Source of the DNA: Macropodus opercularis
Taxonomy: Eukaryota; Chordata; Actinopteri; Anabantiformes; Osphronemidae
Direction: 5' to 3'
DNA: 64,000 bases
Assembly: GCA_030770545.1 (NCBI GenBank)
Contig: CM061096.1
Span: forward strand, 8,165,501 to 8,229,500
Shown piece after piece: positions 10,944-22,900 of this stretch (the stretch's first letter is position 1; each line of letters opens with the position of its first letter). The translations under genes and the position numbers were made by a program. The notes beneath the pieces were generated by a model. The model was not told the origin of the DNA and ran no database searches. It was given only the letters and a program-made list of their open reading frames with translations.

Positions 10944-13900
10944 GTAGGTCTGCGAAAACAAACTTCGCATTGTCATTCTGTAGAGGCAGCCACTAGTTTT
11001 AGTGAGGCGCACTGCGATCCTTCATACTGAACAACTTCACCTGGTCACTTCAGCAGGTTACGTCCACCTGCCCGGTGACAGAAAAACACAGGTGTCAGTG
11101 AAGGCAACAGCCTTGGAACGTGTGAATTTGGTTGGGTGGTTAGAGATTGATGGTTTATTGTGCCGTAGAGGTCATAAAACTTTAGGTGTTGTCTCATGCT
11201 GGAATGTATTGTGTGTCAAGCCATTGTTTATTTATTTGTCTTACCCCCATCAGTCTCATAATACTCCTCTGAAGCCCGGGTAACCAAACTAAATGCCTTG
11301 TTTTCAGAACTACGTGCCCACTGTGTTTGAGAACTACACCGCCAGTTTCGAGATAGACAAGCACCGGATTGAGCTGAATATGTGGGACACGTCAGGTAAG
11401 ACAATTTCACGTCTCTGTCTACAGGATGACACCAAATCAATCCATTGCCATTCAGTGTCTGTCCCTGACTGCGGCCGTGGGAGGTTCTGCCTTCCACCCC
11501 CCTCTCCCAGCTTCTCCAGCTGTCATCTCGTTGACAAATTGCTTCGACCTAGCAAGTTTTGAAGATATATCTATATGTTTCTTTCTATGTTTTTGTAGCT
11601 TGTGGCATCTGCTCTTTGAGATTGTTGTCTTTGGTGCCAGTTGTGGTCCCCCGAGCCTTGAGTTTGCTGTCCGGGGGCCCTTCCCATGCTCTGGTCAGGG
11701 TCGGGCTGCTGTGAGTGGGAGAAAAGGCCGCGGGTGTGGATAATAGAGACAGGATGCGCCCGAGGGGACCACTGCTCCAACTGCTTAAACGTTTTCCTCC
11801 GACACAGACTAATCGACTGTACGGGCGTAATGACTGATTTACTGATACTGATCCAGATGTGAGACAATTTGTGAACTTTCCTCATTTGCTGCATTTTCAG
11901 ATTTTAACTCAGATTACAAGTGAGTAATAATTGATATTAGAGCGGTGGTGTTTACACAGCTGTTCACCTACTTTCACCTTGAAAGAAAGAAATATCAAAA
12001 CAGAGACGTCATAATGTGAAGGATATTTCAGGCCATTTCGGACCCTGAATGCATTGCTTGATGAAATCCAAAGCAAAATGTTCAGTGATCATCCACAATA
12101 TAATGCAGCAGATGCATTTTTGTCTCACCAGTAAAACTCTCCTTTCATCCCAGTCTTGTCACTGATGATGGATTTACTGCCCTGACATCTGCATCTCATC
12201 AGTCATCTCAGGTCACAGGCTCCTGCCACAGCTACAGTATCATGAGTGAACCATCAGATGACTGGCTTTTCCCAGGGGAACGTCCCTCTTTTACCAGAAA
12301 CATTCCCGAACCTAAAAACTCCAATCTGGGAGAGAGGATACACGTGTTGTTATGTTAGTGAAAGAATGCTGTGTCTTGTTGGATCTCATGTCAATCCAGA
12401 GAGTAAATCTCCTCGAGCCTGTTATTCTGGGGTCGAGGTCCTCTGGGGCCCTGGGGCCACAACAAAGAGTTTCTTATCACGTCACTGTACCAGCCTAATG
12501 ACGCGATAGGAATGTTGTGCTTCTGTCCGTCTGTAAAATCCTAAAGCACCTCTGGCTGTGTTCGTTTTCAGTCTTCAGCCAGGAGCCGCCCACCCCACAA
12601 CAAACGTGACGTCACCCAGCCCACAGGGCAAATACGTGTGTGTGTGTGTGTGTGTAGCAGGATCACGTGCTTGTGTGTCTGTGTTCGTTCAGAGGTCCTT
12701 GTGCCATTATTCACTGATTCACAGCAAACACAGATGTTCATATTTTCTCTCAACAAGAAAAATAATTGGCTCACACTTAGATGAAAAAGGCTTTCATCTG
12801 AAGAAAATCGCCCGTCTCCCATCGTTCCTCTTTGAGAATCAGATTTTTTTTTTATTGCTTCATCCATCTCCCTTTTCAGCTCCCATTTTCTAGCTGCATT
12901 TTATTTTTCCGGTGGTTCTTAGGGCTCAGTCACACCATCATTTATAACAGAGAGATTTCACAGTGAAATCAATTTAGTTCAGTGGAATCGCTGTGATCTG
13001 CTCGACCGGGGGTGAAGTAAATGTGTGACATCGTTTGTCATAGAGTTAAACCGTAATGAACTTTGACCTGTGGGACACTTTCAAACTTTCTTTACAGTGT
13101 TGACCTTTAAGAGAACAAAGAAGAGGAGTTGGAGGGACCTCTGATAGTCATTGTGCTCTAGCAGAGCTTTACTCTGTTTCCATTTAGCTTTTAACAAAAG
13201 TAACCACCGCTAACAGAAAGGCCTCTGCATGACCTACAAGTAAGTCACTGAGCATTCGGGTCCTTTTATTTTGGAAGGACATGCAAATGGATTTCACTGT
13301 GGCACTTTGTGGCGGCAGAGTTACAGTCCACTGAACAATTCCAGTTTGACGTGACATTTATGAGTCAGTCGTCCACTTGCGCGCCGCCAGATGTGCAGCT
13401 GTTTAAATCCAGACCACAGCGTTTTCACTCTCTTCATGTAAAATATTATCTGGCTCTTAATTGTCTGCTGTGGCTGTGCACTAAAAGAATTACCGATCGC
13501 TATAGACGCGGAGAATATCTAAACAGATGGTCCTTGGCGTAACGCCGACATGACTAGATGTGTACGAGCGTTAGAAATGCTTCCAGGATTCATTGTTGCA
13601 ACATGAGAGCTGAACATTGATCGGTTTAGTTGAATTTAATTGCTGTTTCTTCCAAGGCCCAGACTTGCAGGGCCGATGAGAACGAGGGTGAGGTGTTTCT
13701 CTAATTGAAGTCTGGGTGTTGGCCGTGAGTGAACGGGTATTTTAAGTGTTTAAGTGTTGAACAGAAGCAGGGAGGTCTTGTGGCTTTTGGGGACCAGAGG
13801 GCAACATTCAGCTGCGCTTTGTATTCCGCCCTGCGTTCTGCCCAGACCATCTGGAGAATTTAGTCGATTAGAAGGTGATTGAATTGAATTCAAATGAGGG

Positions 13901-16900
13901 AAACCACTGTATGAATCTGTTCTACACGAGTAAATGAGATGTTGTCTGTTGCCGTACTGCGTATATCTGTGTCCTAATTGACTTTTAAAGCAAGCTCGGC
14001 TCTTAAGTGGTCAAAATGTCAATGTGGCCTGGTCATAACTTGTCCAAGGACCATTAGCGATTACTGTCGGCACTCATGAGACCCACTGGCAGTCAGACAG
14101 TCTGGGCTTTTGAGGAGCCTGGGGCTTTAATGCACTCTGCCTCTCTTCCCAATATGGGAAGGATGCCTGGGAAAGATTCCCTCTGACCTTGGTGTCATAC
14201 TAATATGTTGCTAAGGTGTGTGCGCAGTCAGGCTGGGTTTCTCCTCTTCCTACAGCAGGACGATCGTGACTCTTTCTTTTCCTTTCTAATGCCTGACCTG
14301 GTTCTCACAACAAAACTGGAACTCTAGATTCTGTTTAGTCATGCTGGAGCGTGTTTCAGTTGGCAACCCGCAGGAATCCTGTTTTTGTTTCTTCCTTTGC
14401 TGACATCTTTGCCGTAATCGCTCATGCTGTGGCGTTTTTACGCTGCGATTGCTTGTCGTTTAAACCACACGCCCATCTTCTTACTCTGAGAACTTTCTTT
14501 GTGGAAACTCTGTGGATAGACTTTGAGTGTCTTTGATCAGCCACGCTGGCTATCACTTCCCACTCTAACCACCCAGCTCTCTCTTCATTTATTCCCAAAC
14601 AATGTGCGGGTTTCGCTGGTGGGAACATGAAACGCCATCACTTGCTGTGTAGACCTGTCTGACGCCAGGTGGTCACAACAACAAATATAAAAGCTTTCAT
14701 GAATTGGCTACAGTTTGAAGCACTATTGTACTGCAGCTTTAGAAAGCAGAAAAATGTTTACTTGTAAATGTCATAGATTATACTCACTGAGAGCCGTTCT
14801 TAAATAAATTAGCGCTCAAATATGTCTTAAATGTGTAGTTGTGATTAATTTCTCATTTCAGCTGTCATGTGTTTTCACACTCAGAGGTGTGATTTGTGTT
14901 TTGACTTGAGAGACGCCAACCACACACCGTGTAACACCGCTACTGCACCGGTGCCAGCGCTCGCTCTGGTTCAAACTCTCGCTGTTTCCCTCCTCTCATG
15001 CAGAATTTCCAACATTCCTGGTGCCTTTATTCTCTTTAAAATCCACATTCTCCGCCCGTCGGACCAGTGGGGCATCCGCAGGCCTGTAAAAACACGCTGA
15101 GAGCAGGGGGGCTTTCTGTCCCTCAACACTTTCTGCTTGATTAATCTTTAATAGCGAGTGACTGAACTACAACTAAAACAGGGAGGGGAAATAAAACCAA
15201 CAGATCCCGCTGTGCTCTCCAACCTATAGCCCGATAAAGCTGGGCGATGCTCGGAAAGTGCCACCAGCGTGAGGATGCTGATCACAGGAGACAGCATTAT
15301 CTGTTCCTGGCTCCCGCTGCTGCTCTGTTTGGCCTCACTGAATCACTGCTGTAATGTTAGACCCAGTGTTAAATGATTTCAACCAACATTCTTCTTTTCT
15401 TTCACCTCCCTGTGAACAGTTTCCAATTTGAGAATTGGATACTGTTTAGGTGGTTGCAGGCCACTGGAAAGCCGGCTGCAAATTTGACCGCCGACTGTAA
15501 ATACACCTTTTTGTTTATTTCTGTTAGCGTCCTGAAGGGAGGATGACGACACCCTTTCAACTGATGTTCACATGCCTGTTTGTATGCACTAAGCTTGAAA
15601 GCCCTGGATGCTGCTTCTACTCTTTAGCTCACTGCCTAACCAGCCCAGGGCAATAACTGCCTAAATGAAACCTGTTTTGACGATGCAAAGCAGGCTGGAA
15701 GGTTCTTCCACACACGCGTGAACGTCTGCACGACATTTTTGGGGTAATGAGTAAACAAAAGGTAGTGCAAGGTTGGTGAAATACTTCTTTGAATGTTAGC
15801 AGTTAATCAAACGCATATAAAGTGTAGCCAAGAACTAGACAGCAGGTCTGTTAATGCATTTATAGCAATTATATTGTCTTTAATAATAATAATATCTTTA
15901 TATTTCTTTTTGATATCTAAATTTGTCAGATATCAAGATTATTTCTGTTTTTTTTGTTCAAACAGGATAGAGAATATAATAAATACACTGTCATATGCAA
16001 AATAGAAACAATGACTATATTCAGAATAATTGGACGTGTGAATATTTATGTTGTTTATATTTATAATGTTTAATTAACTGTGTTTAGTGATAATTATTAG
16101 CATGTTTCTGTGCAGCAGTGATGTGATGAACGTAATGAACATCAAACCTGCTAACGCCAACAGTACCTGTGAGAATGTTTCACGTGAGCTCTCTCTTCTC
16201 TTTGCATGACAAAGCCAGTTGTAGCATTTTGTGCTGTTTATGAATCTACTACCCAGATTTCAATTGTGTGGCAGAAGCAACAGCTGAGCAGCAACTACAG
16301 TTCGGGGATTGACTTACTTACTTGTGACGACGTCTGCCATCTTGAATTTCTTGCAAGGGCTAGAAATACCCTGATGTCTTTGTGCCAAGTCTCCACTCAC
16401 CACAGATAGTAACTGGAATGCCTGCGAGGGTATTTCTGGACAGAAGGGGCTTAGGGTTTGTTATCAAGGACCTTATGAGCTCTGCGGCCAAATCACAGAG
16501 GATGTCTGCCCGTCCCTCTGTGGCGCTCGCTGCATCAAGCTGAGCCTGCATCCTGTCTGATGACACGTGCTGTAATGATCCCAGCGCGCAGTGAAGTGGA
16601 TGAGCCGTTACAGTGTGTCAACACACTGTAAGCGTAAGTCTATACATCACTAAACAGTCGAAGATTTTAATGACTTCATGAAAGATTCTGATCATGTCCT
16701 ATCTCCTGAACATTTGCTTTCATTTAATGGCCTCTGCTTAATTTTAATGGTCACGTTTAAGAGCCCTAAATGCCCACGTTTCCCCCCTAAATAATACCCA
16801 GCATTTACTTTACAGCTCGCTAAACGTTGTCGCACATGAATGCAAATGACTGCAAGCGAGCGTACAGAGATACAGATTCACGCTTACCTCATAATGACTA

Positions 16901-19900
16901 TAATTATTTTGGCATACAGGAGCGAACCACCTTTCTCTTCTGGGCATTTCCAGAAATTCTCCATTTCTTTTCTTCTTTGCAGACAACTTTACATACTTTG
17001 AATCATAATGGTCTCGTGACCAGTGCTGGCCCTCTACCATATTTTTGTACTGTGCATCTGTGAAGCACTGTGTTGAGGTCAGGGGCCATGTTAACCTGTA
17101 GCTGGGAAGAAGTGCTGCGTGAAAACCAGCCACGCTGACAGGAACACACAGTCTGTAATTACCACAGAATCTACTCCACTCAGTGACACACACAGAGGTG
17201 AGTGCAACCTGCCACCTGCACCTCACAGGCATGTAACCGCCGTTCTGTTGGCTTTGAGGTGGCTGCTAAACGTTCTGAGCAGCTCACATAAACAATAAAC
17301 ACGTCTCTGTAGATGCGGTAAATGTGACCCTGGATGCAGCGTTGGCACGAGAGCCACCGCAGGTTCCTCCGCCGCATCTCAGCCGCCGTGTGCTGTCGTC
17401 CTAACACCGAGGGCCACGCGTAAGTGTATAATCCGCTTCAATAGCAGGTCCACGCTGCACACTGCTGATAGGCTGCTCAGTGTGTGGCTCTTACTTAGTT
17501 ACTGTGCCATATGAATACTCACCACGCATTCGCTGGACAGAGTTAAAAGCAGACTTTTGGTAGGATGCAAAGAAAAGGACTACTCATGGCTCTGAGCTCA
17601 CACTTACTCCGATTATGCAGCACAAAGGAGACTGAAATCGGCAAAGGGTAAAATGATGAGTTGAGATTTCCTCTCATGATGAAAAGAATTGCAAAGGGCC
17701 ATATGTAAGAAAATAGGTTTAATTACTGATCGTTATCGGCATTTTCATTCGGTATTCACCGTTTAAACCGTTTAAATGGTTAATATAGATATATTTTGAA
17801 GAAGGTTTGTAGAGTTATTAGTCCTCAAGGTACAATGCATACTTATTACTGTGTATGCATGTATGTGTAAGGACATGCATGACACTGGGCTCTGACCCGT
17901 TTACTCCTCCTGGTTTCTCAGCCGACCAGAGGGGCAGCAGGGGGCATGATGAGGGTCCTGGAGTGGAAGACGGGGCACAATGAGGCTGGGAAGTGCAGCT
18001 GCTGCCTTGGTCAATAGGCAACGACACTCTGGGATTGAGGAGTTGAGGCGAGTGAAAGCATGGCAGGCGTTATAGGCCCTAGGAGCAGCAAGCTCAGTGG
18101 GAAAGGGGACAGAAGGATCGGACAGAAGGATAAGTGTACATCTGTGATTTTCCCACCCCCGCACGCTACCCCACCCTCCGAGGCTTTGTGTATGTGGCAC
18201 CCTTGGGACCTGACCCACTGTGGTCTATGGGGATGCAGGCAAACAAATGCCAACTGTGTCACACTTTTAAACCGCAGACTTGTTCTTGCAAAACACTCAT
18301 CTATGTACGTATACATATGGCAAAATAACATAGACCAGGAGGGAATTTAATGCAGTTCCTTTGTTTATTGTGTTGATCTTAAGTAACATGATGTAAAGGA
18401 ATTTGAAGAGAAGGAAGGGATTTTGTATTTGAACCCGTTTGCATATTGTTTGTATTACTGGCTTTTAAGCAGTAATAACTTACCTCTATCCCTGTCACGC
18501 TGTCCCCAAGTCACCGGGAGGCAGGAAATCCACCCAGAGAACTGGGAGGCTGCGTTTTCTCTCGGTCCACTCCACCGCATGCAACAGAACCCGATTTGGT
18601 GCCAGCTTTGATCAGCCCACTTCAAACGGTCACTCTGACTGGCTCTGCTCCTCCAAAAAACTTGTTGTAACGACTTGGTAAAGGCAGACGAGGACCCGAA
18701 AGCACGACTCGGACACAAACAGATGAAAGGGCAGCTCAAGCGTAACTGAAGTCTACAATCGAAGGTCGGAAGCAAATGGGAGAAGAAGGGCAAACTTAAC
18801 GGGTTAAAGCTTGGGATCAGAATCCAGAAGGCAGATGGTTAAACAGGTTAGAAAGTAAACGTACAGTAGAAACACTGTGAATAAAAGGGAGAACAGGTGG
18901 CAGAGTGGTCAGAAGGGGTCAGGTTGGGAGACTGGTGGGAACACCAGGGTTACACAGGGCCGGAGGAGGCTGTGTCTGTAGCACAGCAAGAGTGATGGTA
19001 ATGATTAGCATCAAGCTGCAGCTGTGACACCGCCGATCGGTCCCCCAGCCCGTCTCCCGACCGCCACGGGAGCAGCGTCCGTCTGAAACCCATCTGAGTG
19101 TAAAGGGATACAGCTTTCACCTCCATGCTTCATCCCCCATCTGCACCTCTCTCACACACTCCACAGATCCCATCATTTATGGATGACTTTATTTATAAAC
19201 AAGATCGAATGCGCTCTCTCGCTCGCCGCCGCCGCCGCTTTTGTGGAAGTGAAATTGCACTTGAAGCGGTACCGTGTCTCCCTGGCAGGCTCCCCCGAGG
19301 GGTCGCTGAGTGGGATGGGGGATAGATAGCGCCATGATAGGGATGTGTGTGGATGGTTATGCACTGGAAGAAGTGAAGTCGATGAAGCAGAGGATGTCCT
19401 TTTCCACTCAAGTTTTTCTTTTATAAGCCCGCTTGAATACTCTTACCTCTCCTTTCATATCAGACACACACTGGTGGACGGAGAAGCTGCAGCTCGTGTT
19501 ATTACAGGTTTTAATGAAAATCCTTGAGCGGGAGCAGACATTTTGAAAGGGGAACACACAGTATGAGATTGAAAGATGTGTAGCAGCAGGAAATAAAGAA
19601 TGTGATCTTGTTTTATGGGTGAAAAGCAATAGAAAGAATGAATTTGAATACTATGTGAGCTTGTGAGAGAGGTAAGATGATGGTAGGTCTTTGAGAGCTG
19701 AGAGCTTTTCAGAGCAGAATTCTGTGTTGTTGAAAGAGCTGGAGTTGCCCAATATAGGCAGCAAACTTTTCACAGTCGGTGGGAATTCATCAAAGACTGT
19801 TGGAAACCTATAGAATACTCACTGCAGCTTCCAGTGTAGTAGGATTCATACTTTAGCACCTTATATATGCCACGTGATTACAGAATGTAATAAAGCTTAA

Positions 19901-22900
19901 AAGCGGTGCATTCCTCTTATCCAGAACAGGGGCTGCTCTCTCCACAGGTTGGGAAGGAGAGAGGTCTTTGTCTGGTCTGATCTGAGTGAAACTGGATATT
20001 CCGACTTGCCTCCTGTCTTTAAAAACGTACCAGTCCCCTCTGAAATTCTTCCCTTTTCGTACGTTCCATTTGAGCAACCACACAGAAACAAACAACGCCA
20101 GAAAGACCGTCTGTGTTGGTTATATGTGAACCAGTTGGGGTTTGAACGGCAAAAGAGGTTGTGTAGAGAACAAATAACCCTCAAGTCGGCATCTGGTCTT
20201 CTTTAACTAGCGCTTGTCTTGTTTTTCAGTGAATCTTGTCCAAACTGTCTGCCGCTGCTTCTGTTTTGATGTGATTCAACCGTTCTGCTGTGAGAGGCGC
20301 AGAGCTCGAAACACAGAAACACTGAAAAACAGGTTCGGCGTGTGCTCTGTGTACACAGCCAGCAGTTGTTCACAGCCACTTGACTTCCCCTCACAGACAA
20401 ACAGCAGGTAGTGTTTATGTTACTGTAAAACGTCGAAACATAAAAACCTCCTCCAGGAATTAAGAGCATCAACTCCAATGTAGACTGACATGGGTTTGAA
20501 GAGGGGTGGGAACAAAGTAGACACATGAGTGGCGCTTTCTAAGGAAGACGATAAGAGAATATGAGGATCGGCAGAAGAAGTGAGCAACTAAAGAAGCATA
20601 GTGAGGTTTAAAGGCAAAAAATCAGCACGAACCAACATTTTAGACAGACGCAGAGATCAAACAACAGCAGAAGAAATGCATAGTTCTTTCTCTGGTGGAA
20701 TGAGGCCGTGTGTGATTATTAAAGAGAGGCTGGAGGCGAGGAGAAACTGAGACGCTAACCCTGGGGCGAGCGGGAGACGGACAGTAAGGCCGCGGGAAGG
20801 GGCGGATTGTTACCCTTAAGATTATCACGATGAAAAATTAAACACCTGTGATGACTGTAATGAGATGTCGAACTCTGCATGGGAGTATTACGCACAGCTT
20901 TTTGTGTTGTGGGCTGTACAAACATCCTAGTACAGTAATACTCCCAGGTCAATGCCGCCTAAAGCCGCTGTGACCGGCCTGCCTCCCCAACCTGCCACTG
21001 GCCGACACAGAAGCATTAACTCCGCTGCAGCAGTGTTATGATTCGCAATGACCAAACTAGATGTGGATGGAACAGGCAGAACCAGGAAGTGGGTGCAGAA
21101 GAATAATGATTTATTAAGGTAATTCAGAAGCAGTCCAGAGGTTATTGCAGAACGAGTGAGATGGTCAAGGAGTGTGATGAGGAGAATAGCTGAGTCCAGG
21201 CGACAAAACAACCAACAAAAAACAAACGAAAAGCGAGCCGAACCGGCTGGTGAATTCCGAGTTACTTGGTGAACAAGGACGCCACACCAAGGGCGCTCGT
21301 AGTCAGCTCCGGTGAAAGGTCTGCCGTTACGAGCAGAAGTGGCAAAGAGCCACCAGGACACGGAGGCGAGACAGTCCAGATTCAGGCGTTCAAAACCAGG
21401 CAGGGAAATCCCCCAGCGCCGTGAGCGTCTTGGCGAACAAACAGAGGCAATCGAGGAAAACTCACGGCTTGGGTGGAGAGAAGCGAGGTCTGTCGGAGGT
21501 CGAGTGTGTCGGGATAACGTTGACGATCTGACAAGGGGCTGAGCTGTGGGGAGAGCTAAAGTAAGGGAGATGATGAGCCAGGTGAAAATAATCAGAGCAG
21601 GTGAGGATGATCAGGCAGGTGCGTGGTGATGACAGGGGTGTGGTGAGTGACTCCGCTGGGTGGAGATTCCGGATCCGATCGGCAGCCTTGCCGATCGTGA
21701 CAGAGCCCCCCCCTCAAGGGCCGGATTCCAGACGGCCCAACCTTGTGCAGGCCCTCCACACAAGGTCGGGCGGGAGGAGGGGGACCCGGAGGAGGGACCA
21801 AACGCAGTGTGCGGTCCTCCCACCACTGTATTGCCAGAACCAGAAGGCGGACCCCTCCTGGGGTCGCCAGAGCCAGGAACCAGAAGGCGGACCCCTCCTG
21901 GGGTCGCCAGAGCCAGGAACAGAAGGCGGACCCCTCCTGGGGTCGCCAGAGCCAGGAACAGAAGGCGGACCCCTCCTGGGGTCGCCAGATCCGGGAACGA
22001 GAAGGCGGACCCCTCCTGGGGTCGCCAGATCCGGAGACGAGAAGGCGGACCCCTCCTGGGGTCGCCAGAGCCGGAGACGAGAAGGCGGACCCCTCCTGGG
22101 GTCGCCAGAGCCGGGAACGAGAAGGCGGACCCCTCCTGGGGTCGCCAGAGCCAGGAACAGAAAGCGGACCCCTCCTGGGGTCGCCAGAACCAGAAGGCGG
22201 ACCCCTCCTGGGGTCGCCGGAAACAGGAACCTGGGTGAGCCCTCCAGGCCGCACAATACCAGGACACCTGGGACAAGGCTAGGGCAAGGAGCCGATCCTT
22301 CCGCAGGACCGCACATGAGGACAGTGAGCGGCCCCTCCCGCGGGCCGCACATGGCAAGGACTTGGAACGAAGTCGTTAATCGCTTAAGGCAGAGAAACCT
22401 GTTGTGGTGTGAGAGCCTGGGTGGTCGACGTCGGCGGGGGTTGCCGCGGCGTAGAAGCCAGGGTGGCCGGCGTCGACGGTGGCAGCAGTGACGTGGAAGC
22501 CTGGGCGGCCGGCGTCGACGGTGGCAGCAGTGACGTGGAAGCCTGGGCGGCCGGCGTCGACGGTGGCAGCAGTGACGTGGAAGCCTGGGCGGCCGACGCC
22601 GACGATGGCAGCAGTGACGTGGAAGCCAGGGCGGCCGACGCCGACGATGGCAGCAGTGACGTGGAAGCCTGGGCGGCCGACGCCGACGATGGCAGCAGTG
22701 ACGTGGAAGCCTGGGCGGCCGACGCCGACGATGGCAGCAGTGACGTGGAAGCCTGGGCGGCCGACGCCGACGATGGCAGCAGTGACGTGGAAGCCTGGCC
22801 GGCCGACGCCGACGATGGCAGCAGTGACGTGGAAGCCCGGGCGGCCGACGCCGATGATGGCAATAGTGACGTGGAAGCCCAGGCGGCCGGCGTCCATTGC

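Noticed and set aside
21601..22491. Plus-strand 296-codon frame as a real gene
   Set aside because: It starts in the LTR and is open only because the 40-bp units lack stops. The polypurine tract and AATAAA place the sense strand on minus.
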